64,000 bases of DNA, taken from positions 307,524-371,523 of the forward strand of contig DLHT01000006.1 in NCBI GenBank assembly GCA_002483365.1, read 5' to 3'. Position numbers and translations under genes: made by a program. Under the pieces are notes generated by a model. It was not told where the DNA came from and did no database searches. It worked only from the letters and a program-made list of their open reading frames with translations. The stretch is from Cellvibrio sp. UBA7661. Lineage in GTDB: Bacteria > Pseudomonadota > Gammaproteobacteria > Pseudomonadales > Cellvibrionaceae. Below, piece after piece: positions 26,557 to 36,001 of the stretch. Numbering within the stretch: position 1 is the first letter of the stretch; every line of letters starts with the position of its first letter.

Positions 26557-28272
26557 TTAATTAGGTGTCAGATGTTGGTGCGACACTGACATCTGCAACC
26601 AACTGACAATTTCAGCGTAGGATTTGGGTGCCGAGAAGTAATAGCCTTGCATCAAATCGCAACCCATTTCCTTGAGCCACTCTTTTTCCTCTTTGGTCTC
26701 CACGCCTTCAGCGACAACCAACTTTCCTAAATTGTGCGCCAGCGTAATCATGGCGGAGACCAAACGTTTGTCGGTATGGCTGCGGTTTAATTCCTGCAAG
26801 AAGCCCAAATCAATTTTGACGGTGCTGATGGGCAACCGCTGTAAATGCAGCAGCGATGAGTTGCCGGCACCAAAGCTGTCGAGTAAAAAATTGATCCCAA
26901 AAAAGGACAGCGGGCGCATACACAGTGAAATCAGTTCAATATTTTCCGCAAATACCGTCTCCGTGATTTCAAATTCAATATCGCCCGGCTGTATATCGCT
27001 ATCGGCAAAAATGCGTGCAACCTCGTGCACCAAATTGTCGTCTTTGAATTGGCGGATCGACAAATTGATCGCCATCATCAAATGATCGCCCCAAATGGAT
27101 TGCAGGAGCTTCAAATCATTACACGCCTGGCGGATGACCCAATATCCAAGCGCGTTGATAATGCCGGTCTCTTCGGCGGTGGCGATAAAATCGCTGGCGT
27201 TCACTATGCCGACACCCGGTTTGTCCCAGCGCAGCAAAGCTTCAAGCGCGACCACCTTGCCAGTGCTGACATCCACGCGCGGAATGTAATGCAATACAAA
27301 TTGTTGCTTCTTGAGTGCTGCGCGTAAATCGGATTCCAGCCGCAGCTGGCGACGCACATCCTGGTTCATCATCTCGGTAAAAAAACGGTAGCTGCTGCCC
27401 TCCTCTTGCTTGGCTTTGTACATCGCCATATCCGCGTGCTTGAGCAAAGTATCGGCATCGCGCCCGGCTTGTGGATAAATCGCAATTCCCACACTGCAGC
27501 CCACAACGACTTCATGCCCGTTGATCTCTGCCGGCTGTTCGATCGCCTTGATAACTTTTTCGGCAATGTGGGCGACATCGGTATTCACTGCAATATTTTG
27601 CAGCAGCAGCGTAAATTCATCGCCCCCCATGCGCGCAACAGAGTCGCTGCGGCGCAAACACCCACCCAAACGCTCAGCGCAGATGCGGATAATCGCATCG
27701 CCAGCATCGTGACCAAAGTTATCGTTGACCTCTTTAAAGCCGTTGAGATCGATAAACATCAGGGTAAAACTGGTTTGGTCGCGCTCCGCCAGATGGATCG
27801 CATGCTCGAGGCGATCGCGGAACAAAATACGATTGGGCACATCGGTCAAGGGGTCGTAGTGCGCCAGGCGGCTGAGATGCTGCTCGGTCTGTTTACGTTC
27901 GATGGCATAGCGCAGGGTGCGCTCCAGCAGCAGGTGATCGATTTGACCTTTGATCAGGTAATCCGCAGCACCGGCGCGGATGGCCTCGCGGTCAACCTCT
28001 GTTTCCATTTCATCGGTCATGACCACAATCGGGGTCTGACAGGCTTGCACACGCGCCGCATTGAGCAGGTCGCGCGCGTTGATATCGCCCCAGTAATAAT
28101 CGAGCAGAGCGACATCAAATTCCTGGGATAAAATTTTCCCCAGTGCGAAATCCAGATCATCGCACCAGGTCAATTCGTATTCCACATGGCGAATGTGAGA
28201 CAAAATCTCGGCGATGAGCAGGTATTCACCTTGCTCACGGTCGATAAACAGGATTTTTATTTTCCGCTCCAT
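26557..28272 (-). CDS. REC-GGDEF-EAL response regulator
   Basis: The 571-residue soluble regulator has three domains. The receiver has phospho-acceptor Asp58 in LLDYYWGD. The GGDEF domain follows (DPLTDVPNR, intact MGGDEF), then the EAL domain (EALLRWD, NLSIRQF, EITETVF, VAEGVE). The EAL motif usually written DDFGTG is DSFGAG here, so one metal-binding Asp is Ser and phosphodiesterase activity is doubtful. The ATG at 28272 with an upstream GA-rich site was preferred over an in-frame GTG ten codons earlier. No partner kinase gene is adjacent. Confidence 0.9.
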   Translation of the reverse strand: MERKIKILFIDREQGEYLLIAEILSHIRHVEYELTWCDDLDFALGKILSQEFDVALLDYYWGDINARDLLNAARVQACQTPIVVMTDEMETEVDREAIRAGAADYLIKGQIDHLLLERTLRYAIERKQTEQHLSRLAHYDPLTDVPNRILFRDRLEHAIHLAERDQTSFTLMFIDLNGFKEVNDNFGHDAGDAIIRICAERLGGCLRRSDSVARMGGDEFTLLLQNIAVNTDVAHIAEKVIKAIEQPAEINGHEVVVGCSVGIAIYPQAGRDADTLLKHADMAMYKAKQEEGSSYRFFTEMMNQDVRRQLRLESDLRAALKKQQFVLHYIPRVDVSTGKVVALEALLRWDKPGVGIVNASDFIATAEETGIINALGYWVIRQACNDLKLLQSIWGDHLMMAINLSIRQFKDDNLVHEVARIFADSDIQPGDIEFEITETVFAENIELISLCMRPLSFFGINFLLDSFGAGNSSLLHLQRLPISTVKIDLGFLQELNRSHTDKRLVSAMITLAHNLGKLVVAEGVETKEEKEWLKEMGCDLMQGYYFSAPKSYAEIVSWLQMSVSHQHLTPN

Positions 28273-28498
28273 TACTCTCGATCCCTTAAAAACACTATTC
28301 ACACGCCACCCTGCTCAATGGTAACAGTGCACCCAAGCAAACTGAACGCCTTGCTATATAACAAATAACCGCTACAAACGGCCTTCTTTTATCTTGTGGT
28401 TATAGCTTTGCGGCAGCATCACAAACTGCGCTGCATCGGCAATTACAACAACAACCGGGCTTGATAGAATGCCCGCCCACTTATTCAAGGCTGTTGCT

Positions 28499-30517
28499 GT
28501 GTCCCAACTCAATCCCCGCCAAAAAGAAGCCGTGCTTTATATTGATGGCCCCTGTCTGGTATTGGCGGGCGCTGGCAGCGGCAAAACCAGCGTGATTACA
28601 CGCAAAATCGCTTATTTAATTGAACAATGTGAGATTCCTGCGCGCAATATCGCTGCGCTCACCTTTACCAACAAAGCCGCGCGTGAAATGAAAGAACGCG
28701 CTAGCAAGCTGATAAAAGGCAATGCCTCCAAAGGGCTAACAGTTTCCACCTTTCACAACCTTGGGCTCAATATCATCCGCCGCGAGCACAAAAGCCTTGG
28801 CTTTAAACCCGGCTTTTCCATCTTCGATTCGGAAGATGCCCGCTCGCTACTTAAAGAGCTGATGCTCAAAGACGGCGATCTGGACAGCGACCATCTGGAC
28901 TTGGTGCAACACCAAATTTCCAATTGGAAAAATGATCTGGTCACTCCCGAGCGTGCATTGGGTATGGCGCAAAGCCAGGGCGAACAGACCATCGCCATGA
29001 TTTATCTGCGCTACAACCAAGCCTTGCGCGCCTACAACGCCGTGGACTTTGATGACCTGATCCTCATTCCAGTGGAATTGTTCCAAACCAATCCGGATGT
29101 ACTGACGCGCTGGCAGCGCAAAATCCGCTATCTGCTCGTCGATGAATATCAGGACACCAACTCCAGCCAATACCTTTTAGTGCAGTTAATTGTAGGCGAC
29201 CGTGGCGCACTCACCGTGGTAGGCGATGACGATCAGTCCATTTACGCCTGGCGCGGTGCCCGCCCCGAAAACATGAGCCAACTCAAGCAGGATTACCCCA
29301 ACTTGCGGGTGATCAAACTGGAGCAGAATTACCGTTCTACCAGCCGCATCCTGCGCGTCGCCAACCATCTTATCGCCAACAACCCGCATGAATTCGATAA
29401 AGCACTGTGGAGTGAAATGGGCTTGGGCGACCCTATCCGTGTCATCCGCTGTAAAAATGAAGAGGCAGAAGCCGAGCGCATCGCCACCGAAATCATCACC
29501 CAGCGCCTGCAAAAACAATATAAATTCCGCGATTTTGCGGTGCTTTATCGCGGCAACCATCAAGCGCGTCTGCTGGAGATGAAACTGCAGCATCACCAGA
29601 TCCCCTACAAAATGAGTGGCGGCTCTTCGTTTTTTGCTAAAACCGAAATCAAGGACGTCATGGCGTACTTGCGCTTGATTGTGAACCCGGATGATGACAA
29701 CGCATTCTTGCGCGTGATCAACACCCCGCGCCGCCAAATTGGCACCAGTACTCTGGAAGCCTTGGGCGGTTATGCGAGCGAGCGTCAAATCAGTTTATTT
29801 GCTGCACTGGACGAGGTGGGCTTACAAAGTCGCATTCCCGAAAAAAATCTTGAACGTTTGCAGCGTTTTGCGCACTGGATCAACCAGGTCAAACGCAATT
29901 GCAGCGGCAGTGCGCCGGTCGATGCCATTCGCGAAATGCTCAGCGATATCGACTATGAAGGCTGGCTACACCAAAACTCCAACACCCCCAAAGCAGCTGA
30001 AAAACGCATGGAAAATGTGTTTTATCTGGTGGAATCCCTACAAAAAAGCCTCGATAAAAGTGCCAACGATGATGAAGACGAAGAGTCGCGCATCGAAGAT
30101 GCTATCGCCAAATTAGTACTGCGCGATCTGCTGGAGCGGCAAGAGGAAGAGGATCTCAGTGATCAGGTGCAATTGATGACCTTGCATGCATCAAAAGGCT
30201 TGGAATTCCCCCATGTATTTATGGTGGGAATGGAAGAAGATCTACTGCCACATCGCAACAGTATTGAAGATAACAACATCGAAGAAGAACGCCGATTGAC
30301 CTATGTGGGCATTACCCGCGCGCAACGCACCTTGAGCATGACGCTCGCGGGCAAGCGCAAACAGTTTGGCGAGATGAGCGAAACCACCCCCAGCCGTTTT
30401 TTGGATGAATTACCACCCGACGATGTCGAGTGGGAAGGTTTTGGCGAGCAGAGCCCGGAGAAAAATATCGCCAAGGGAGAAGAAACCCTGACCAATCTGC
30501 TGAACCTGTTTGATTAA
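28499..30517 (+). CDS. rep: ATP-dependent DNA helicase Rep
   Basis: This superfamily 1A 3'-5' helicase helps replication forks pass protein blocks. It has 672 residues from the GTG at 28499, preceded by AAGG at good spacing; E. coli Rep has 673. The motifs run in order: GPCLVLAGAGSGKT (Walker A), TFTNKAAREMKER, DEYQDTN, DDDQSIYAWRG, QNYRS, LHASKGLEFP, and TYVGITRAQ. The alternative ATG ten codons upstream would add residues with no match. A strong terminator follows. Confidence 0.94.
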   Translation: MSQLNPRQKEAVLYIDGPCLVLAGAGSGKTSVITRKIAYLIEQCEIPARNIAALTFTNKAAREMKERASKLIKGNASKGLTVSTFHNLGLNIIRREHKSLGFKPGFSIFDSEDARSLLKELMLKDGDLDSDHLDLVQHQISNWKNDLVTPERALGMAQSQGEQTIAMIYLRYNQALRAYNAVDFDDLILIPVELFQTNPDVLTRWQRKIRYLLVDEYQDTNSSQYLLVQLIVGDRGALTVVGDDDQSIYAWRGARPENMSQLKQDYPNLRVIKLEQNYRSTSRILRVANHLIANNPHEFDKALWSEMGLGDPIRVIRCKNEEAEAERIATEIITQRLQKQYKFRDFAVLYRGNHQARLLEMKLQHHQIPYKMSGGSSFFAKTEIKDVMAYLRLIVNPDDDNAFLRVINTPRRQIGTSTLEALGGYASERQISLFAALDEVGLQSRIPEKNLERLQRFAHWINQVKRNCSGSAPVDAIREMLSDIDYEGWLHQNSNTPKAAEKRMENVFYLVESLQKSLDKSANDDEDEESRIEDAIAKLVLRDLLERQEEEDLSDQVQLMTLHASKGLEFPHVFMVGMEEDLLPHRNSIEDNNIEEERRLTYVGITRAQRTLSMTLAGKRKQFGEMSETTPSRFLDELPPDDVEWEGFGEQSPEKNIAKGEETLTNLLNLFD

Positions 30518-30540
30518 TCCGGCGTAACAAAAAGCCAAAA

Positions 30541-30574
30541 ACAACAAAGGCGACCAGAGGTCGCCTTTGTTGTT
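30541..30574. terminator. Bidirectional terminator between rep and cytochrome c5
   Basis: ACAACAAAGGCGACC and GGTCGCCTTTGTTGT form a perfect 15-bp stem around a three-base loop. It serves the convergent rep and cytochrome genes, although the T-rich part lies within the stem. Confidence 0.85.
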
Positions 30575-30608
30575 ATGGAGAGCTCTAAAGCCCTCACTTA
30601 ACCCAATA

Positions 30609-31019
30609 TTACTTGCTGCCATCCAACATGTAATCCACCGCTGCTTTGATTTCATCATCAGAGCAGGCGGCGCACATGCCTTTTGGTGGCATGGCGTTAA
30701 AACCATTAATAGCATGGGTATAAAGAGTGTCTTTCCCTTTGGCGGCACGCGGAGCCCAATCAGCTGCTGTGCCGTATTTGGGCGCGCCCATCACACCGGC
30801 ACCGTGACAAGTGGTGCAAAAACCACCATATACATCTTTACCTGATTTCGGGCCTGCTGCCGCTGCCGGTGCTGGCGCTGCAGCGCAGTCATCACCTGAC
30901 ATACAAGTGCTGCCTACCGGGGCAAGACGCGACTGGATCTCTTCTTCGTTAGCGATAGCTGTGCCGCTCACCAAAGCACTCACTAACAAAATTCCGAACA
31001 ATTTTTTCATTTGGCTCAC
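30609..31019 (-). CDS. Cytochrome c5 family protein
   Basis: The 136-residue periplasmic monohaem electron carrier has a signal peptide of about 24 residues ending in AIA-NE. After an Ala/Pro-rich stretch comes the haem site CTTCH, with the distal ligand Met in NAMPPKG and the extra Cys pair CAAC typical of cytochrome c5. A further unusual Cys pair, CMSGDDC, lies in the N-terminal extension. A GTG start at 31019 has GAGGA seven bases upstream; the ATG three codons later has no suitable site. Confidence 0.9.
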   Translation of the reverse strand: MSQMKKLFGILLVSALVSGTAIANEEEIQSRLAPVGSTCMSGDDCAAAPAPAAAAGPKSGKDVYGGFCTTCHGAGVMGAPKYGTAADWAPRAAKGKDTLYTHAINGFNAMPPKGMCAACSDDEIKAAVDYMLDGSK

Positions 31020-31254
31020 GGTGTTTTCCTCGTTGGTATAGGCCCACTGGAACCTGCTCCAGTATCGCCTTTGTAAATCATCAGGAACCCCAAAGCTCCC
31101 GATAGCGTCGGGCGCGCATTATAGCGGCAAATACCCACACAGGCGATGGCAGTATTTGATGTCAGCATGAAGATTCTTGCTGCAATTTGATCTACCACGA
31201 CCAGCTGTTATGCTTATTGCCAAGTCTTATACCTATTACAGGATTATCGCCGGT

Positions 31255-33300
31255 ATGGAATATAACAGCGTCACCTTTGTCGCCTACTTCAGCGCAGCAA
31301 TCGTCTCTGCCCTGATGATGCTGGCCTATCTGTTCCAATTGGTGCGAAAACAAAAGACATGGGTGTTTGCCGGGGCTGCTGCTGTCCACACCCTTCATCT
31401 TGGCGCGATTGCCCTGTCCTTCTCCACCTACCAGATACCACTCTACATACTGATTATTCTGGAATACCTGCATTTTAACGCTTGGGTGTTCTGTATCAGC
31501 CTCAGCCTCAAACACAATACCCAACGCCGGCAACTGCCAACCAGCCTGCAATTGTTATTCAGTGGGGGCTGGCCAATTACCGCGCTGGCGATTGCCATGT
31601 TGTTCCTGCCCAATATGAATCAAGCGGGCTTGTCGGTCTGGTTTGCACTGGGGCTCGCCGTCATTGCGCTGGTGAGCGTGGAGCAGCTATATCGCTTTGC
31701 CGCCGAGAACGACCGCCAGATCAAACTGCTGTGCATGAACCTTGCCGCCATTTTTCTGTACGATATTTATCTATTTACACATGCCCTGATTTTTAAAGGC
31801 CTCGACCCTATGCTGTGGCAGTCACGCGCGGCAGTGTCCATCGCCACCTGTTTGTTTATGGCTCTTGGCGGCATGCTACTGTTGCAACGGCATGAACGTC
31901 CTGCCAATTTCAATTTATCCCGCCCGATTGCGTTCTATACCACGTCATTAGTAGGTGTCGGAATTTTGATCACTGTGCTGTCGCTCGGTGGTTATTATGT
32001 GCGCTTGTATGGTGGCAATTGGGGCACCGTGTTTTACAGCCTGCTGCTGGTCGGCGCAGTACTCATCATCGCGACCGTTTTTGTCTCCAGCCGTATCCGG
32101 ATGAAACTATCCGTTTTGATCAATAAACACTTGTTCCGCTACAAGTACGATTACCGCAACGAGTGGCTGCGCCTGATCAATTACCTCGCCCAACCAGCCG
32201 AGGCCAGTGAGGTCAACCAGCGCGCCTTTTTTGCAGTCGCCTCCACCACCCGCGCGCCCAGCGGTGCCATTTGGCTACGCAAACAAGGCTTTTATGAGCC
32301 CGTCTATCGCGCCAATCTGCCCAGCTTTGTTGATTTACAGGAGGAGCCCGTCGATAGCCCGTTTTGCCGCGCGTTTATTGAATCTGAATGGGTTTTTATC
32401 CCCGACAGCGGCGATAACGAAGCCCTCAGCCAACACAATGAGCTGCTACCTCACTGGGCGCATAACATTCCCGACCTGTGGCTGCTGTTTCCATTAATTG
32501 TGGGCGAAGAGTTGGTTGGTTTTATTGCACTGACCAAACCCGGCGGCGATGAAACCCTCACCTGGGAAGACCTGGATCTACTCAAAACCATGGGACGCCA
32601 GATTGCGAGCTACCTCAAACGGCACCAACAAGCGGAGCAGTTGGTAGAAGGTCGGCAATTCGATACTTACAACAAGCTGGTGGCCTTCATCATTCACGAT
32701 TTGAACAACCTGATTGCCCAGCAAGCGCTGGTCGTACGCAACGCCGAAAAGCACAAAGGCAATCCGGCATTCTTTGAAGACGCAATCAAAACCATCAGCA
32801 ACTCTGTAGACCGCATGAATAACCTGCTGAAAAAATTGCGCCGCGATGATTCAGATCTGGTTAAACGCCTGTCGATTATGGAAGTTGTGCAACAAGCCAT
32901 TAGCGAATGCCAACGCAGCGCACCCAAGCTGACCGCCGAAATAGAAACCACCCAGCGCACCATCAATGCCGACCAGGTCAGACTGGTAATGACCATCACC
33001 AACTTCATTAAAAATGCGCAGGAAGCGACGCCAGACGACGGCCAAGTTCATGTTACACTTCAGGTCAACAATAACTGGGCCACCATCGTCATCCAAGACA
33101 CAGGCTCAGGGATGGACTGGGATTTCATCCACAATCGGTTATTCAAACCATTCGAAACAACCAAATCCGGCAAAGGCATGGGCATAGGAGTCTACCTATC
33201 GCGCGAGTACATCAGTGAGCTAAGCGGCACACTGAATGTCGCCAGCGAATTGGGCGAAGGCACGACTATCACCATCTCCCTCCCGTTGAACAAGGATTAG
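31255..33300 (+). CDS. prsK: PEP-CTERM system histidine kinase PrsK
   Basis: The 681-residue sensor kinase is tied to PEP-CTERM/exosortase loci. The N-terminal half has about eight transmembrane helices (residues 5-290), followed by a GAF-like domain of about residues 310-460. The phosphorylated His481 is in IIHDLNNL, and the HATPase domain has NFIKNAQEA, DTGSGM and GKGMGIGVYLSREY. It lies nine bases before prsR. The ATG at 31255 follows AGGA; upstream in-frame starts give no conserved sequence. The signal sensed is unknown. Confidence 0.92.
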   Translation: MEYNSVTFVAYFSAAIVSALMMLAYLFQLVRKQKTWVFAGAAAVHTLHLGAIALSFSTYQIPLYILIILEYLHFNAWVFCISLSLKHNTQRRQLPTSLQLLFSGGWPITALAIAMLFLPNMNQAGLSVWFALGLAVIALVSVEQLYRFAAENDRQIKLLCMNLAAIFLYDIYLFTHALIFKGLDPMLWQSRAAVSIATCLFMALGGMLLLQRHERPANFNLSRPIAFYTTSLVGVGILITVLSLGGYYVRLYGGNWGTVFYSLLLVGAVLIIATVFVSSRIRMKLSVLINKHLFRYKYDYRNEWLRLINYLAQPAEASEVNQRAFFAVASTTRAPSGAIWLRKQGFYEPVYRANLPSFVDLQEEPVDSPFCRAFIESEWVFIPDSGDNEALSQHNELLPHWAHNIPDLWLLFPLIVGEELVGFIALTKPGGDETLTWEDLDLLKTMGRQIASYLKRHQQAEQLVEGRQFDTYNKLVAFIIHDLNNLIAQQALVVRNAEKHKGNPAFFEDAIKTISNSVDRMNNLLKKLRRDDSDLVKRLSIMEVVQQAISECQRSAPKLTAEIETTQRTINADQVRLVMTITNFIKNAQEATPDDGQVHVTLQVNNNWATIVIQDTGSGMDWDFIHNRLFKPFETTKSGKGMGIGVYLSREYISELSGTLNVASELGEGTTITISLPLNKD

Positions 33301-33309
33301 CGTAAACGC

Positions 33310-34695
33310 ATGAGCAAATCAGCCTCAACCAAACCTATATTACTGATCGTCGAAGACGATGCAGGACTGCAAAGCCAATTGCGCTGGCACTTTGACCAAT
33401 ACGAGACCATCGTCGCCGACAATCGTCAGGACGCCATCGCAGCACTGCGCCTGCATGAAGCCTCAGTCATCATCCAGGACTTGGGGCTGCCGCCGGATGA
33501 AGACGGTGTTGATGAAGGATTCAAATGTATCCAGGATATTCTGCGCATTTCCCCCAATAGCAAAGTCATTGTGATGACCGGCAAAACTGATCGCGACAAC
33601 GCACTGCGCGCGGTCGCGATGGGAGCCTATGACTTCTATCAAAAACCGGTTGATCCCAACACCCTGGATCTGATTGTCCAGCGCGCATTCCATATTCACG
33701 AATTGGAAGACTACAACCGCCGTATCAGCCTGTCCCAACAAGAACCTTTGGAAGGCCTGATTACCAACGACCCGCAAATGTTAAAAATTTGTCGCCAGTT
33801 GGAAAAAATCTCCCCGACTACCGTTACCTGTACATTATTGGGAGAAAGCGGTACCGGCAAAGAGGTCATGGCACGGGCAATCCATCAACTCAGCCCGCGC
33901 AAAAACAAACGCTTTGTCGCAATCAACTGTGCAGCCGTACCCGAAAACCTGATTGAAAGTGAACTCTTCGGTTACGAAAAAGGCGCCTTTACCGGTGCTA
34001 ACAAAACCACCATAGGCAAGGTGGAAACTGCCAATGAAGGCACCCTGTTTCTTGATGAAATTGGTGATATGCCTCTCAATCTTCAAGCAAAGCTTTTGCG
34101 CTTTTTGCAAGAAAGAGTTATTGAGCGCGTGGGCGGACGATCAGAGATACCCGTTGATGTACGCGTCATTTGCGCCACCAACAAAAATCTCGAAGAGATG
34201 GTAAAAGCAGGAAGTTTCCGCGAAGACCTTTTCTATCGTATCTGTGAAATGACGGTATTGATCCCTCCTCTGCGCAACAGGCTGGGCGACAAGGTATTGC
34301 TCGCGCGTCATTTCAAATTGAAGTTTGCCAAGGAACACGGCCAAAACGTGACCGGCTTTACCCCAGATGCAATAGCCGCTATCGAGAACTATGCATGGCC
34401 AGGCAACATTCGGGAAATGGAAAACAAGATAAAACGCGCCGTGATTATGGCCGATGGCAAACATGTCACACGTGAAGATCTGGGGCTGGCGGAAGCCGGA
34501 GACCTCTCCTTGAATCTTCGCCATGTGCGTCAGGAAGCCGAACGGGGAGCAATTCTCCGTGCACTCAGCATGACCGATAACAATATTTCCGCAGCAGCAA
34601 AACTGCTCGGCGTCACCCGCCCAACATTTTATGATTTGATAAAAAAATATGACATGAACCAGCAATATCTTAGCAATGGCGATTCAGGAGACTGA
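33310..34695 (+). CDS. prsR: PEP-CTERM box response regulator PrsR (sigma-54 activator)
   Basis: The 461-residue activator is phosphorylated by PrsK and opens sigma-54 promoters. Domains are a receiver (Asp57 in IIQDLGLPP), a short linker, an AAA+ sigma-54 interaction domain (Walker A GESGTGKE near 178, GAFTGA at 225-230, FLDEIGDMP) and a C-terminal Fis-type helix-turn-helix (NISAAAKLLGVTRPTFYDLIKK, quoted in part as AAKLLGVTRPTF). All residues needed to contact sigma-54 are present. Its likely target in this window is the sigma-54 promoter at 40968. Confidence 0.94.
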   Translation: MSKSASTKPILLIVEDDAGLQSQLRWHFDQYETIVADNRQDAIAALRLHEASVIIQDLGLPPDEDGVDEGFKCIQDILRISPNSKVIVMTGKTDRDNALRAVAMGAYDFYQKPVDPNTLDLIVQRAFHIHELEDYNRRISLSQQEPLEGLITNDPQMLKICRQLEKISPTTVTCTLLGESGTGKEVMARAIHQLSPRKNKRFVAINCAAVPENLIESELFGYEKGAFTGANKTTIGKVETANEGTLFLDEIGDMPLNLQAKLLRFLQERVIERVGGRSEIPVDVRVICATNKNLEEMVKAGSFREDLFYRICEMTVLIPPLRNRLGDKVLLARHFKLKFAKEHGQNVTGFTPDAIAAIENYAWPGNIREMENKIKRAVIMADGKHVTREDLGLAEAGDLSLNLRHVRQEAERGAILRALSMTDNNISAAAKLLGVTRPTFYDLIKKYDMNQQYLSNGDSGD

Positions 34696-34859
34696 ATAAA
34701 GTGATGCACTGTTGAATTCGCTGTACGCGCCTGAAAACCATCCAAAATCAACTGAATACTGCCTCATAATCAATTGGAATATGCCTACGCACTTCAGAAT
34801 GTATTGCTCATCACAATAATTGGATACTTAATCGCGAAATTCATAAAAAAAGATGTGAT

Positions 34860-34910
34860 TAGCACATGTTTAATACACAGGTGCTAAAACTGGTTCACAG
34901 GTAGTGAACC
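34860..34910. promoter_or_regulatory. Two stacked inverted repeats upstream of the FN3 lipoprotein gene
   Basis: TAGCAC (34860-34865) pairs with GTGCTA (34881-34886), and GGTTCAC (34892-34898) pairs with GTGAACC (34904-34910). Both contain CACAGGT, which also occurs in the sigma-54 promoter of the PEP-CTERM gene at 40971. They may be activator sites. A sigma-54 promoter proper is not convincing here. Confidence 0.45.
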
Positions 34911-34942
34911 ATTCAAGACCAAATAAATCGTAGGTGTTATAG

Positions 34943-35908
34943 ATGTACAACAGCGTTAAAAAGAGCATACGCGCCATTACCCTGGCATCGTCCGTAATAA
35001 TTCTGACTGCTTGCGGCGGTGGTGGCGCATCAGAAACCAGTGGTAGCGGCGGCGGGACAGTCATCAACAAGCCAAATCCCAGCTCGATGGCAGCGAGCAG
35101 TATTACTGAACAAAGTTCATCTGAACCAAAATCATCCAGCGCTCCTCAAGCCACAGTATCCAGCTCCAGCAGCATTAATAAGTCATCCTCCGCTACAAGC
35201 TCAGAGACTTATGTGCGAGCATCTCGCTCAAGTAGCAACAGCTCATTACCATCGAGCGGTAGTGGTACAGATACCACTCCCCCATCGGGAACCAAACTTT
35301 TACTTTATCGCCTATCCGAAAGCAGTATTACCCTTCTTTGGGAAGAGGCTACCGATAATGTCGGTATCAGCCATTATGAGATTGAACGTGATGGCAAAAT
35401 ACTTGCCTCTATTGACCCATCAATACACGTACTTTCAGATCAGCAATTGCTCGCATACACTGATTATCAATACACCATCACAGCCTTTGATGCAGCAGGA
35501 AACAAGTCGGAAAAATCCCCTCCCTTCAAAATACGTACCCTAGCCAATGCAAATAGCAGCCGCTCAAATAGCTCTACATCAAGCAGCTCTACATCAAACA
35601 GCTCTATATCAAGCGGCAGTGCAAAAAGCATTTCTTCAACATCAAGCAGCACAACAAGTCAACAATCCGCCAAACTGACTTGGGCACACCCCAGCCAAAG
35701 GGAAAATGGACAGTACCTTGAATTGGACGAAATTGGTGGATATGAAATTCGCTATCGCAAAGCTACCGATAAGCGCTTCACCTATATAGTGATTAATAGC
35801 AATCAAGTCACTGAATACACCCACGCCGATGCCAGCGACACAGAATTTGAAATAGCAGTTTTTGATATTAACGGCGTATACAGCCGCTTCGTGAAGGTTT
35901 CACAATAA
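34943..35908 (+). CDS. Lipoprotein with two FN3-like domains and poly-Ser linkers
   Basis: The 321-residue protein has a lipoprotein signal (lipobox LTAC at about residue 24) followed by GGGG. A Ser-rich linker of about 80 residues leads to a first fibronectin-III-like domain (residues of about 115-205, TPPSGTKLLLYRLSESSITLLWEEATDN in part: SITLLWEEATDNVGISHYEI). A second Ser-rich linker and a second FN3-like domain (about 233-321) follow. It lies between prsR and the exosortase gene. Binding to a partner or polymer at the outer membrane is inferred. Poly-Ser linkers are frequent in Cellvibrio secreted proteins. Confidence 0.82.
   Translation: MYNSVKKSIRAITLASSVIILTACGGGGASETSGSGGGTVINKPNPSSMAASSITEQSSSEPKSSSAPQATVSSSSSINKSSSATSSETYVRASRSSSNSSLPSSGSGTDTTPPSGTKLLLYRLSESSITLLWEEATDNVGISHYEIERDGKILASIDPSIHVLSDQQLLAYTDYQYTITAFDAAGNKSEKSPPFKIRTLANANSSRSNSSTSSSSTSNSSISSGSAKSISSTSSSTTSQQSAKLTWAHPSQRENGQYLELDEIGGYEIRYRKATDKRFTYIVINSNQVTEYTHADASDTEFEIAVFDINGVYSRFVKVSQ
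35570..35614 (+). repeat. 15-bp tandem repeat in the Ser linker
   Basis: Three copies: AGCTCTACATCAAGC, AGCTCTACATCAAAC, AGCTCTATATCAAGC. Each encodes five residues (SSTSS type), so copy-number change would lengthen or shorten the linker without a frameshift. Confidence 0.9.
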
Positions 35909-36001
35909 TTTCATGCTCAAAGATTGAACTAGGGATTTTTTTATTCGTTCACGCTATTATGAACCGCATCACAACACATCGGATTGAATAGCGTTCTGTA
36001 T

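Noticed and set aside
31177..31254. Longer N-terminus for PrsK
   Set aside because: The extra residues are not conserved, and the ATG at 31255 has a ribosome site and begins the family sequence.
34892..34910. Possible sigma-54 promoter before the FN3 lipoprotein gene
   Set aside because: GG is followed ten bases later by GT instead of GC, and the -24 half is TGGTTC. It is better described as an inverted repeat.
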